The notes under the pieces are model-generated. The model was not told where the DNA came from and ran no database searches. It saw only the letters and a program-made list of their open reading frames with translations. This document shows, piece by piece, positions 8,803-18,223 of a DNA stretch of 64,000 bases. Source of the DNA: CAYOXX01 sp964408025 (lineage in GTDB: Bacteria > Acidobacteriota > DATKUA01); contig CAYOXX010000004.1 of NCBI GenBank assembly GCA_964408025.1, positions 21,574 to 85,573 of the forward strand, written 5' to 3'. The translations under genes and the position numbers were made by a program. How positions within the stretch are numbered: position 1 is the first letter of the stretch; the number at the start of each line of letters is the position of its first letter.

Positions 8803-9885
8803 ATGGTTCTCCTGAGAACGCTTGTTGTGGCGACGAAACGCGGCTTAAGCACCCTGGCGACCGGCCTCTCCATGCGAACGGGCGTGCCGGTCGGCAAGCC
8901 CACGATGGTCTACATCCAGGTGACCGATAAGTGCAACTCGCGCTGCCCCATGTGCGACATCTGGAAGCGCTACGACACAGTCCGGCACATAGAGTTCGAG
9001 ATCATCAAGAAGAGGATCGACGACATCCACGACTGGCTCGGGCGAACCCACATTCAGCTGGGGACCGGCGAGCCGTTTCTCCATCCAGACATCATGAAGA
9101 TCGTCGAGTACGGCAACTCCAAAGGGATGCTGATGGGCACCGTCACCAACGCCCTTTTGATCAACGATAGAATAGCCCGCGGCATCATCGCCAATAACTT
9201 CTTCAACCTGAACATCTCACTGGACGGCGTCAAGCCGGAAACGCACGCCTTCACGCGCGGCATCCCCAACGCCTACGACAGAGTGATGGAAGCTATCGAC
9301 AGGCTGCTGTTCTACAAGAAAGAGCTCAACGGCGGCACAAGGATCATGCTCAAGCCGATAATATTCAATGGCAACATCGACCAGCTGATTCCGCTCGTCG
9401 AGTTCGCCAAGGAGAAGGGATTGAGCGGCGTCAACTTTCAGCCGGTTCAGCTCATCAACGAGCAGTGCAGGAAGATGCTCGTGTTTGAAGACCCCGAAAA
9501 GCTACGCGGCACAATCGCCGAGCTGAAAGAGATGAAGAAGAGGGGCTACCCGATTCTCAACACCGACCGCGAGCTCGACGCCTTTATTCAGTACTTCGAG
9601 AAGCCTGACCGCAGGCCGCCGCTTCTGGACAAGAAGTGCCCGGTCGGCTACTCGAACCTCTGGGTACTCGACGGCGGCGTCGTCCATTTCTGCACGCTCA
9701 TAGATGCGCCGGTGGGCCACGTGAATGACTTCGGCAGCTTCAAGAAGCTATGGCGCTCCGGCGCGGCCAAGAAGGTGAGGAAAAGAATCGCCGCCTGCAA
9801 GCGCCCCTGCCTGGCGGTCTGCCTCATCAGAAGAACCCTGCGGGAGCAGATCAAGCGCTTCCTCACCTTCATGAGGAGTCATTGA
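8803..9885 (+). CDS. Radical SAM protein with cysteine-rich C-terminus (SPASM-like)
   Basis: 360 residues. The radical SAM cluster motif is CNSRCPMC (Cys44, Cys48, Cys51), followed by the GTGEPFLHPDI glycine-rich segment and NLNISLDGVKPETH. The C-terminal third holds further cysteines (KKCPVG, VVHFCTLID, AACKRPCLAVC), consistent with an auxiliary iron-sulfur site of SPASM or twitch type. Family members modify peptides, sugars or nucleotide-sugars. No precursor peptide is visible nearby. Its place between the polymerase and flippase genes suggests a role in making an unusual sugar or in modifying the surface polymer (inference). Confidence 0.8.
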   Translation: MVLLRTLVVATKRGLSTLATGLSMRTGVPVGKPTMVYIQVTDKCNSRCPMCDIWKRYDTVRHIEFEIIKKRIDDIHDWLGRTHIQLGTGEPFLHPDIMKIVEYGNSKGMLMGTVTNALLINDRIARGIIANNFFNLNISLDGVKPETHAFTRGIPNAYDRVMEAIDRLLFYKKELNGGTRIMLKPIIFNGNIDQLIPLVEFAKEKGLSGVNFQPVQLINEQCRKMLVFEDPEKLRGTIAELKEMKKRGYPILNTDRELDAFIQYFEKPDRRPPLLDKKCPVGYSNLWVLDGGVVHFCTLIDAPVGHVNDFGSFKKLWRSGAAKKVRKRIAACKRPCLAVCLIRRTLREQIKRFLTFMRSH

Positions 9886-10130
9886 GTCAGCCCCGCACGG
9901 ATAAGCCGGCTGTTACCTTCTCCCTATTCGTCCACAAACCTGTGCGAGGGCATCGGCCAAGTTGGTTACCGGCCGCTTCAGTATCGCCATGGCGCCGCGC
10001 GACGAGTGGGTATTGCCGGGGTAGTCAGCGGGAGTCGTTCCCGACGTCGATGGAAGAATGGCCCAAGAATCAGCAGTTGAGTTTATAATTGCGGGGCGGC
10101 CAGAGAGGAAAACTAGGGGACTTAATCCAA

Positions 10131-11618
10131 ATGGCGCGACCTCCTGAGGACATGGTCTCGCGTCCGCAAAGTGCCCGCACACTGATAGCGGACCCAAGTC
10201 TAACCGGATCACGATTTGTCCGAAACAGTATCCTTCTAATCGCCATTGAGATGTTTAGCAAGCTCCTCGGCCTGATCTTGTTCGCGTTCATAGCCCGCTT
10301 TCTAGGAGCGAATGAACTTGGACTATATGCTTTCGCCATCGCACTTGCCAACTTCTTTGCGATCGCTACTAGGTTCGGCTTCGAGAAGCGCGTAGAAAAG
10401 GAGGTTGGCCGCAACACCCGCCTGCTCTATTCCTATTTCAGGGAGATTAATTCAATTAAAGCCATCTTTTCCATTTGCTCTCTTGCCTTGCTCTGGCTAT
10501 TACTTCAGCTCGTCGGCGAAGCCGACTCGCCAATGGTGATGCTGATCGCATGCTTCGTTTTCACCTTCACATTCCTCGAGTTCACTAACGCGCTCTTCCG
10601 CGGCATCGGCAAGGCTGAATTCGAGGTGTTTGCGCGAACCGTTTTCTCTTTGCTCAACACAACTCTGGGCATAGCCGCTCTTTTCGCCGGCTGGGGGCTT
10701 CAAGGAGTGGTGACGGCGCAACTGATCAGCGTCTCCACGGCGATACTCTATTGCTTCTTCATCGTCAGGAAAGTTGCCATTAAAACCAGCTACAGTGGGA
10801 ACTGGCGCACACTCTGGAGTCACGTGAAAGCCACCGCCCCATTCGCCGTCATGCTATTCATCCTTTACTTCGGAAATCAAATCACCATCGTTCTCATACA
10901 GGCCCTGACGAGAAGAGAGGAAGTGGGTTACTTCGCAGCCTCGATGAGGCTTTTCGAAAGCCTCACTCCCATCCCAGCCGCTATTGCGGGAGCCTTCCTG
11001 CCTGTAATCAGCAGGCTCTATAGCACTTCAGTGGACGGGTTCGCGCAGATCCTCCGCTTCGCCGTGAAATACCTTTTCGTAATCTCGTCTCCGATTGTGC
11101 TCGGCGCAATATTAATCGCTCCGCAGGCGATCCCCCTCCTTTACGGAGAGGAGTTCATGCCGTCGGTTATAGTCCTTCAGATCTTACTGGTCGCACTGAT
11201 CTTCAGCTTCTGGAACAACTCCATGGCGAGTGCGTTGATCGCTAGCAACCGCGAGAAGTTACTTATCTGGTTGTTCGCCTGCGGAGCTGTTTTTCATGTC
11301 GGGGCTAATTTATTGCTAATCCCGATGCTCTCGTTCGTCGGCGCCGCTTGGGCGATGCTGGCCAGTTGCGCAGTTCTCTTCATCGGCAACCTCGTTTGCC
11401 TGCGACGTCACCTGAAGATCGGCGTCTTCTTCAGGGACCTGGCTTCACCTGCCCTCTGCGCGGCAGCCATGGGGATAGTGGTTTTCACAATCCGCGACTG
11501 GAATATCGGCCTCGTGATCCCGATCGGAGCGATTGTCTATATCGCAGCACTATTTCTAACCGGTACGGCCAGCAGGCGCGATCTGGACAGCCTCAAAGGC
11601 ACAATCGGGGCCCCGTAA
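10131..11618 (+). CDS. Wzx-like polysaccharide flippase
   Basis: 495 residues from the ATG at 10131, with AGGGGA upstream; an upstream TTG at 10089 is also in frame. There are about twelve to fourteen membrane helices in the MATE/MOP flippase pattern. The first helix region (SILLIAIEMFSKLLGLILFAF) and the ARFLGANELGLYAFAIALANF segment are characteristic. Flippases of this family move undecaprenyl-linked repeat units across the inner membrane. It completes a Wzx/Wzy/Wzz/Wza set in this locus. The gene is slightly more AT-rich than its neighbours, which is common for flippases. Confidence 0.85.
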   Translation: MARPPEDMVSRPQSARTLIADPSLTGSRFVRNSILLIAIEMFSKLLGLILFAFIARFLGANELGLYAFAIALANFFAIATRFGFEKRVEKEVGRNTRLLYSYFREINSIKAIFSICSLALLWLLLQLVGEADSPMVMLIACFVFTFTFLEFTNALFRGIGKAEFEVFARTVFSLLNTTLGIAALFAGWGLQGVVTAQLISVSTAILYCFFIVRKVAIKTSYSGNWRTLWSHVKATAPFAVMLFILYFGNQITIVLIQALTRREEVGYFAASMRLFESLTPIPAAIAGAFLPVISRLYSTSVDGFAQILRFAVKYLFVISSPIVLGAILIAPQAIPLLYGEEFMPSVIVLQILLVALIFSFWNNSMASALIASNREKLLIWLFACGAVFHVGANLLLIPMLSFVGAAWAMLASCAVLFIGNLVCLRRHLKIGVFFRDLASPALCAAAMGIVVFTIRDWNIGLVIPIGAIVYIAALFLTGTASRRDLDSLKGTIGAP

Positions 11619-11661
11619 GCCTATCCGACCACCGGCCGCCGAGGGAGATCACGAGTTCGCG

Positions 11662-12612
11662 CTAAGCGCGCTTGCGGCGGAAGAACAGATACGTCCCCTT
11701 CCTGAAGAGCCTCCTATACAGAGGTCCCAATAGGGCTTTAAGCGCGGAAACGATCGGCTTCCTGGCCACCCCGTATGCGTAGCGGATACGGTAGGGTATG
11801 AAGGCGAGCTCGAGGTCGGCTATCTCAGCCATCCTCACAACAGACTTGAAGACGTAACAATTGATATGCTCGAGCGGGGCCACCGGGTTGAGGGAGTTCC
11901 TGGAGCCGGTGGGCGCGCTCCAGTCGCCGCGCTTCAGCTTCCGCCTTATTCCGTTGCCCTCTGGAACGCTGATCTTAATCAGGCCCTCGGGGCGCAATCC
12001 CCGCTTCAGGTAAAGTAGTGTTTCCAGCGGTCGCGGGATGTGCTCGAAGACCTGCTCGGCGTTGATGAAATCGAATTCGGAGCCCGGAATCTCCTCCCAG
12101 CCAATCGCCTCGACGCCAAGCCCGCGGGCGTGTTCGATACGCGCTGCGGAGAGCTCGCTGCCGCGAGCGTGGCAGCCGAACGCCTTGGCCATCAGGCACC
12201 ACTCGCCCCAACCCATGCCGAAATCGAGGAAGCTCAGGCGGCCTGGCTCGCCGCCGAGCCAGGCGATGACCATCATTATCTCTCTCGCCGCGGTGGCGCG
12301 GCTGGCGAGGCCGGTCTCCTGAAACTTGCGCCCGAACGCCTTCGCCGGGTCGATCCATTCCTCGTACAGCTTCCCCATCATCTCATCGCTGAGGATGTTC
12401 CTCTGGAACACCAGTCCGCAGTGGCTGCACTCTTCCAGAACGTATTCAGCTCCCTCCAGGTACTCGAACTCCACACCGCCCTGGGGTGAATAGAACGTCT
12501 CCAGGTAACTTCTTATCGGTTCCTCGAGGAAGCGACAGCGATAGATGGTTTCGAATTCCGCCGCCCCGCAGGCCGGGCAGGCAATCCGTTCGACAAAACT
12601 ATCCAATTGCAT
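11662..12612 (-). CDS. Class I SAM-dependent methyltransferase with zinc-binding N-terminus
   Basis: 316 residues. I chose the ATG at 12612 because GGGAGG lies just before it; the frame is open further upstream to 12690. The N-terminus carries a two-part zinc motif (CPACG and CSHCG) seen in sugar methyltransferases. A methyltransferase core follows: SAM-binding FLDFGMGWGEWCLMAK, then FDFINAEQVFEHIPRPLETL. The C-terminus is basic. It probably methylates a nucleotide-sugar or a polymer sugar of this locus. It lies opposite to the flanking export genes, together with the B12 radical SAM gene. Confidence 0.8.
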   Translation of the reverse strand: MQLDSFVERIACPACGAAEFETIYRCRFLEEPIRSYLETFYSPQGGVEFEYLEGAEYVLEECSHCGLVFQRNILSDEMMGKLYEEWIDPAKAFGRKFQETGLASRATAAREIMMVIAWLGGEPGRLSFLDFGMGWGEWCLMAKAFGCHARGSELSAARIEHARGLGVEAIGWEEIPGSEFDFINAEQVFEHIPRPLETLLYLKRGLRPEGLIKISVPEGNGIRRKLKRGDWSAPTGSRNSLNPVAPLEHINCYVFKSVVRMAEIADLELAFIPYRIRYAYGVARKPIVSALKALLGPLYRRLFRKGTYLFFRRKRA

Positions 12613-12960
12613 CCCGTCGCCTCCCGAGCGGTGGGGAAAAGGACACCCCAGTATATTTGAGCCAGCGGGGCCCTTCAACAGCGCCGTCAACTCCGCAGCT
12701 CGTATACATCTGATCGCATGCGCGTTTGCATTGCGATCTTCAACTCAAGCAGATGTGGGTGTTCAGTCTCTTTTGCTTCACCGTGGGGAATGAGAATAAA
12801 AAAAATATGTTCGATCACGATCTCGATAGCCGGAAGGGAGTACTGCCCGAGCCATCATCAGAGCGGCGATCACCCCACCACCCTCCAGCCCTAATCCCCA
12901 GTTCATGCGAGCAGTATAGACGGCCCCACCCCAGGGGACCGGTTAAACCGTCGGCGTGGA
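12613..12960. other. Non-coding gap between methyltransferase and B12 radical SAM gene
   Basis: 348 bases. I see no convincing reading frame. An A-run lies at about 12797-12805, and a near-perfect palindrome (ACCGGTTAAACCGT, about 12938-12951) sits just past the end of the radical SAM gene, without a T-run. Nothing else stands out. Confidence 0.4.
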
Positions 12961-14520
12961 TTAGCTTTTCCCGCGAGAGGCGATGAGGCTCTTGGATGCC
13001 CTGTATGCGCCTCTGACATAAGGTTTGACGGCGTCGGGGATCATAGACTTCAGCTTTTCCCGCAGCCGCTCGCCGCGCGGAACCAGTGTCTTGTGTAGGA
13101 CCTTCTTCCTGCGCCGCAGCTCGCGCTCGTCGAAGTCGGGGGTCCTGATGAAGAACCCGTCGACCGCCGAGAACCTGAACATGGAGTCGATGCTGGAGTA
13201 GCTGTGCGCCGGCAGATACCCCTCTTCCAGGCAAAGCTTGTAGAGGTTCGTCCCCGGGTACGGCTGGGCGACGAGACAGTGGAATCTGATGGCCGGGGCT
13301 ATTTCCTTTAATCTTGAATAGAATCTCAAGCCGTTCTCGAACCGCTCTCTCGTTTCGCCCGGGTAGCCGAAGATGACGAAAACATAGCACTCGATATCGT
13401 ACTTACGTATCAGTTTCACCATTTCGACCGCCTTGGAGAGGTCCAGCCTCTTGTTCATCAGCTTGAGCATCTCCTCGTCGCCGTGCTCCAAGGCCAGCGT
13501 AAGGCTCAGGCAATTAGAACGGCTCGCGAGAGCCATGAAGCCGTCGTCCAAGGCGTCGATGCGCAAGCCGTTCGGCGTCGACCAATAGATCTGCGCGGAG
13601 CCCGGACAGGCGTTTCTTTCCACGATGCCTTCGAGGATCTCCAGGGTCCTGTCCTTGTCTATGGTGAAGTTGTCGTCGTCGAATTCGATGTGGTTGACGC
13701 CGTAATCTTCCACCAGGTAGTCGATCTCCTCCAGGACCAGTCGGGGCGAACGGCGTCGCCATTTGTAGCCGCAGACCGGATGAACGGAGCAGAAATTACA
13801 CCTATACGGGCAGCCCCTGGAGGTGATGATGCTGGCGGTGATCCTCCCGCGGCTCCCGCCCCGCTGCGATGCGGAACAGTAGTCGCCGAAGGGCAACAGA
13901 TGCCTGGCAGGTTTCGGCAGGACGTCGAGGTCGTCTACGTACTCCCCCTTCACGTCCGTCGGCGAGCATTCGCTTTCCGGGCCGTAAACAGGATCGGCGA
14001 CCACGACGCCCGGCGGGAGAATCCGTAACCGATCATCGAGGTATTCAAGCAATCTGAGGAGAGTGAATTCCCCCTCGCCGATGACGAGATAATCGGCCGC
14101 GGAGCTGATGGCCAGCTCGGGCTGCGTGCTCGGGTGGACCCCGCCCATGACCAGGGGCACGCTCGGAAGAGCGGCCTTGATCTTCCCGGCCAGCCGGTGG
14201 CACTCCGGAGCCATCTGCGAGAACGGCACGGACAGACCGATCAAGTCGGTGTCGCCCGGTATCCTGGCCAGGGTTTCTCGATCGCTGAGCCCGACCCGCC
14301 ACCACTTGTCGCCGAGCCGCGCAGTGTTGCTGCGCCCCTCGAACAGCGCGTCGATTACCGTTACCTCGTGTTTGCCGAATTCGATCAGGGCGGCGGCGAT
14401 GGAAAGGATCCCCATGCACTCGCTGAGGATGACCTTGTCTTTGCTGGAGAAATTGAAGGGCGGATTGATTAGAGTGATTTTCTTGCCGCCTCGATTCCCG
14501 GGCTGCACGAATTGGGGCAC
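12961..14520 (-). CDS. B12-binding radical SAM protein
   Basis: 519 residues, starting at a GTG. A cobalamin-binding-like domain comes first (KITLINPPFNF, GDTDLIGLSVPF, VMGGVHPS, DYLVIGEGEFTLLRLLEYL; about 14-165). The radical SAM motif CPYRCNFC follows (Cys237, Cys241, Cys244). Then come IEFDDDNFTIDK and CYVFVIFGYPGETRERFENGL, typical of the B12-binding radical SAM class. The usual DxHxxG base-off cobalamin motif is not visible. Members perform methylations or rearrangements on unreactive carbons. The substrate is unknown; the locus suggests a sugar or lipid carrier (inference). Confidence 0.82.
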   Translation of the reverse strand: MPQFVQPGNRGGKKITLINPPFNFSSKDKVILSECMGILSIAAALIEFGKHEVTVIDALFEGRSNTARLGDKWWRVGLSDRETLARIPGDTDLIGLSVPFSQMAPECHRLAGKIKAALPSVPLVMGGVHPSTQPELAISSAADYLVIGEGEFTLLRLLEYLDDRLRILPPGVVVADPVYGPESECSPTDVKGEYVDDLDVLPKPARHLLPFGDYCSASQRGGSRGRITASIITSRGCPYRCNFCSVHPVCGYKWRRRSPRLVLEEIDYLVEDYGVNHIEFDDDNFTIDKDRTLEILEGIVERNACPGSAQIYWSTPNGLRIDALDDGFMALASRSNCLSLTLALEHGDEEMLKLMNKRLDLSKAVEMVKLIRKYDIECYVFVIFGYPGETRERFENGLRFYSRLKEIAPAIRFHCLVAQPYPGTNLYKLCLEEGYLPAHSYSSIDSMFRFSAVDGFFIRTPDFDERELRRRKKVLHKTLVPRGERLREKLKSMIPDAVKPYVRGAYRASKSLIASRGKS

Positions 14521-14850
14521 CTGGCTCCGCCTTCTGCAAATTCAATTCATGTAAAATATAGTTAGCATCTACTCACGCGCGTGGGCTCGAATTTCAGTAT
14601 GCGCACCGTAACACTGAGGGGGTTATCAATCCAGCCGGAAAACGGCAAGCCCCCTGAACTGATCCGACGGATTGTGGCCGGGGGAGCCGCGAGTGAAGGG
14701 GGAACGGCCAGTAAGCGATCTTACCGTTATGCCGGCAGCAGACATCGAATTCCCTTTTTCCTTACCCGCTTCCGCCAGCACCACCATCATAAATCAAGCC
14801 CTAGCGGAGGCTGTAATTGCTCAAAAACCATCCAACGGTCTGGTGGACGT

Positions 14851-15163
14851 ATGACTGAGCAAAAGACGCGAAGAGAGGAAGCATCGGGTACTCCGGGCAC
14901 CCAGGGTCGCTACGTCAAGCACTGGGCCGTCCTGGCGGTGATTTTCCTCATCTTGTCGGCGGACGAGGCGGCGGCCATTCACGGACTGACTATCCACCCG
15001 ATTCTGACCGCTTTACGACATCTAGGCTGGAGGAAACGCTGGAATGGTCGGCCTGACCGTTTTCATAATGGCCTTAGTTGATTACATCGCGGTCGAATGC
15101 GGGAACGTCAACTTGACGTTCAGCAGCAGGATAAAAGGCTGCGCCGATCTCCGCGACCCGTAA
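14851..15163 (+). pseudogene. Decayed membrane-protein gene with internal deletion and frameshifts
   Basis: The frame from ATG 14851 encodes a normal-looking membrane segment, HWAVLAVIFLILSADEAAAI, ending in an HGL that resembles a DEAxxIHE-type motif. It then breaks into unrelated residues and stops at 15081. At 15027 another frame reads LEETLE, and at 15044 a third reads MVGLTVFIMALVDYI. I recall that intact membrane proteins of this kind end in an EETLEMLG...YI pattern (memory, not a search). So the start and end of one gene survive in three frames, with the middle lost. The gap 14521-14850 before it has no gene. Confidence 0.55.
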
Positions 15164-15309
15164 GGATTTGACCGCGCAGGCATTTCTAGGGCACACTTTA
15201 AATAAAGTATGTATGAGGAATTCCCGCGCTTCCGCTGTGCGATGCCCGGGACGATCAGAACAGCCCATGCCGGTGTCACGACCCGGCGCGTGGAAAGGCG
15301 AGGGACGAG

Positions 15310-16560
15310 ATGGGCGGCAAGCGGAAGGTGATCGGCTACCTCGGCCATATCCTCCCCATCCTCTCCGAGACCTTCGTAGTGCGCGAGATCGTAGCCCTCC
15401 GCGACCTGGGCGCGGAGGTGAAGGCGTTCAGCGTCCACAGGCCTGACAAAACCGCGATCCACCCCGAGGCACCCGGCCTCGCCGAAGAGGTCGGGATCCT
15501 CGCGCGGCCCCTCAACCCGCTCTTTTGGCTGGCTCATCTCTTCTTCGCCGTGCGACACCCGATCCGCTACTTCCGCTGCCTCTGGCGCTACGTTTTAACG
15601 TCCGGGGAGCCCCCGCGGCGGCGCCTGCGTTGCCTCACACAGTTCGCCGTTGCACCGTTCGCTGCCCTGTTGATGCACAGAGCCGGCGTTGAGCACCTCC
15701 ACGCCCACTTTGCCAACACTCCTGCCGGCGTGGCGATGATGACCGCCGGGCTGGCCGCCATCCCCTTCTCCTTCACGGCCCACGCGCACGACATCTTCGT
15801 CGATAACCTCCTACTGCCGGCCAAGCTCGAGAGCGCCGCTTTCGTCGCCACCATCAGCCGCTTCAACCGCCGCTACCTGCGCGACCGCTACACGGAAGCG
15901 GAGAACGCGAAGATCGAAATCGTCCGCTGCGGCGTCGACACATCGGCTCTCTCTCCCCAGCCGCACGCGGCTCACGAACCACCCGTCGTCCTAGCGGTTG
16001 GACGCCTGGTCGACTTCAAGGGATTCGAGACGCTGATCGAGGCTTGCGCCAGGCTAAAAGACGGGTCGACGGAGATCCTCTGTTACATCGCCGGCGACGG
16101 CCCCGAGCGCGGGCGCCTGGAGCGCACGCGCGAGGATCTCGGCCTCAGCGACCGCGTTCGCCTCCTGGGAAGGATGCTGCCCACGGATCTGCTCGAGTAT
16201 TACCGACGCGCTGACCTGATGGTGGCGCCGTCCTGCGAGCGCGACGGCTTCGCCGACGGCATACCGGTGGTGCTGATGGAGGCGATGGCGATGGAAATCC
16301 CGGTAGTCTCCACACGCGTATCCGGCATCCCCGAGCTGGTGCGCGACGGCGAGACCGGCCTCCTGGTCGAGCCGGACGATCCGCAGGGCCTGGCCGAGGC
16401 CATCGCCCACCTGTTGAGCGACAGGGCCCTGGCCCGCAGGCTGGCGGTCGCCGGCAGAGAGCTAGTCGACGCGGAGTTCAACATTCGCCGCAGCGCCGAA
16501 CGTATGCACGAATTGTTAGTAGCCACGGAACGCAAGCCCACGGAAGGCGCGACGTCATGA
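15310..16560 (+). CDS. Glycosyltransferase family 4
   Basis: 416 residues. It has the GT-B fold pattern of family 4: an N-terminal half with HLHAHFANTPAGVAMM and FSFTAHAHDIF, then a C-terminal nucleotide-sugar half (VVLAVGRLVDFKGFETLIEA, YIAGDGPERGRLE). The E-x7-E-type signature lies in SCERDGFADGIPVVLMEAMA. A GAGGGACGAG segment precedes the ATG. Its stop overlaps the next start (ATGA at 16557), so the two are coupled. It transfers a sugar from an activated donor to a growing lipid-linked repeat unit at the cytoplasmic face. Donor and acceptor cannot be told. Confidence 0.88.
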   Translation: MGGKRKVIGYLGHILPILSETFVVREIVALRDLGAEVKAFSVHRPDKTAIHPEAPGLAEEVGILARPLNPLFWLAHLFFAVRHPIRYFRCLWRYVLTSGEPPRRRLRCLTQFAVAPFAALLMHRAGVEHLHAHFANTPAGVAMMTAGLAAIPFSFTAHAHDIFVDNLLLPAKLESAAFVATISRFNRRYLRDRYTEAENAKIEIVRCGVDTSALSPQPHAAHEPPVVLAVGRLVDFKGFETLIEACARLKDGSTEILCYIAGDGPERGRLERTREDLGLSDRVRLLGRMLPTDLLEYYRRADLMVAPSCERDGFADGIPVVLMEAMAMEIPVVSTRVSGIPELVRDGETGLLVEPDDPQGLAEAIAHLLSDRALARRLAVAGRELVDAEFNIRRSAERMHELLVATERKPTEGATS

Positions 16561-17432
16561 TCGGACGCTTTGTCGTAGTCAGTCCCTGCCGCAACGAGGA
16601 GCGGTTCATCGAACTGACGCTGAACTCGGTCGTCAGGCAGACTCGCCGCCCGGACCGCTGGATCATCGTCGACGACGGCAGCAGCGATGCCTCCCTCAGG
16701 ATCGTCGAGCGCTACGCCGCCGAGCACCCCTGGATCGAGCTCCTGCGGCTACCCGACAAGGGCAAGCGGCCGCCAGGCGCCCACGAGGCGGTCGCCTTCA
16801 ACGATGGGATCAAGCACCTCGGCGACGATCCCTACGAGGTCATCGCCAAGCTGGACACAGACCTCGAATTCGGCTCCCAGGCTTTCGCCGAAGCCCTGGC
16901 CCACTTTGACGACGAGCGGGTCGGCCTCGCCGGCGGCATCACCTATCTGGTGGAGGGTGATAAGCTCGTCTCCGAGAGGCCGTCGCCCTCCCACGTCCCC
17001 GGCCAGGCCAAGTTTTACCGCCGCGCCTGCTTCGAGGATATCGGCGGTGTTCAGCCTGTCCTCGGCTGGGACATCCTGGACGAGACAGACGCACGGCGCC
17101 GCGGCTGGCGCACCGTCGGCGACCGCGAGATCGTTTTCAAGACCTTCAGGCTACAGGGGGCTCGAACCGGCGCCGTCCATGGCCGCTACATCTATGGGCT
17201 GGGAGCCTACGCCATCGGCACCCACCCGCTCTTCGCCGTCGCCCGCGGCATCTTCCGCATGACCGAGCGGCCCTGGATCGTCGGCGGCCTCGGCTTCATC
17301 TGGGGATTCTTCGCCGGCTACTTCCACCCCGCTGTCAAGAGAATCGGCAACGTGGAGTTGATCCGCCACCTGCGCCGCGAGCAGCTATACAGGCTCTTCC
17401 ACGGCAACCGCCTGCCGCCCGAGGAGGGCTAG
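16557..17432 (+). CDS. Glycosyltransferase family 2
   Basis: 291 residues in a four-base overlap with the preceding gene. The GT-A core shows VVVSPCRNEERFIELTLNSV, IIVDDGSSDAS and the metal-binding AKLDTDLEF. The acceptor part GWDILDETDARRRGWRT matches the usual ED-x-D-type region. The C-terminal GLGFIWGFFAGYFHPAVKR is hydrophobic and may bind the membrane. It adds a sugar to the polymer or carrier on the cytoplasmic side. Confidence 0.86.
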   Translation: MIGRFVVVSPCRNEERFIELTLNSVVRQTRRPDRWIIVDDGSSDASLRIVERYAAEHPWIELLRLPDKGKRPPGAHEAVAFNDGIKHLGDDPYEVIAKLDTDLEFGSQAFAEALAHFDDERVGLAGGITYLVEGDKLVSERPSPSHVPGQAKFYRRACFEDIGGVQPVLGWDILDETDARRRGWRTVGDREIVFKTFRLQGARTGAVHGRYIYGLGAYAIGTHPLFAVARGIFRMTERPWIVGGLGFIWGFFAGYFHPAVKRIGNVELIRHLRREQLYRLFHGNRLPPEEG

Positions 17433-17434
17433 CA

Positions 17435-18223
17435 GTGAACGGGGCTGAAAGGGTAAACATCCTCGGAGCACCGGTGCGGGCGCACACAATCGATTCTCTC
17501 CTGGCTCACATGGAGGAGCTGATCTCGGCTCCCGGGACCGCCGTCGCCTACGCGGTCAACGCCCACGCCCTCAACCTTACCTACCGCCATCCCGATTACC
17601 TCGAGGCGCTGAGACGTGCCGACCTGGTCTACGCCGACGGCGCCTCGCTGCAGCTCGCAGCCCGCGTGCTGGGCAGCCGCATTCCGGAGAAGCTGACCAC
17701 CACTGACGTTTGGCCACGACTCTGCGACCTGGCGCGGCGCCGCGGCTATCGCTTTTTCCTTCTCGGGGGCGAGGAGGGATTGGCCGAACGCGTGAAGTCA
17801 AAAGCTCTCGAGCAGCACCCCGAACTGCGGATCGTCGGCACCCACCACGGATACTTCGACTTCGATGACGATCATGTGATTTCGATTATCAACGATGCCC
17901 ACCCCGACGTTCTCTGGGTCGGGATGGGCGATCCGCGGCAGGCCCTATGGTGCGAGAGCGTCAAGGAGCGGCTCGAGGTCGGCTTGGTGATCACCTGTGG
18001 CGGGATGTACAAGATCGTCTCCGGCGAACTCAAACGGGCCGGGGAAAAGTGGAGGAGGCGGGGCTTCGAGTGGGCCTATCGTCTTTTCCAGGAACCGAAG
18101 ACCTGGCGCCGCTACCTGATAGGGCTGCCCGCATTTGGCTTCAGGGTGCTAGCGCAACGCTTCTGCGGGCACAGGCGGTCCTGGGATACCATGATAAACG
18201 GCGATGAAAATCCTCTTCCTTAA
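17435..18223 (+). CDS. WecG/TagA/CpsF family glycosyltransferase (GT26)
   Basis: 262 residues from a GTG two bases after the previous stop. Family signatures are visible: AVNAHALNLTYRHPDYLEAL, ADGASLQLAARVLG, LTTTDVWPRLCDLARRRGYRFFLLGG, GYFDFDDD and WVGMGDPRQALW. WecG transfers N-acetylmannosaminuronic acid and TagA N-acetylmannosamine to undecaprenyl-linked acceptors, so a HexNAc-type transfer is likely. In most members the last motif has PKQE; here it is PRQA. Its 3' end overlaps the next gene by 20 bases. Confidence 0.85.
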   Translation: MNGAERVNILGAPVRAHTIDSLLAHMEELISAPGTAVAYAVNAHALNLTYRHPDYLEALRRADLVYADGASLQLAARVLGSRIPEKLTTTDVWPRLCDLARRRGYRFFLLGGEEGLAERVKSKALEQHPELRIVGTHHGYFDFDDDHVISIINDAHPDVLWVGMGDPRQALWCESVKERLEVGLVITCGGMYKIVSGELKRAGEKWRRRGFEWAYRLFQEPKTWRRYLIGLPAFGFRVLAQRFCGHRRSWDTMINGDENPLP

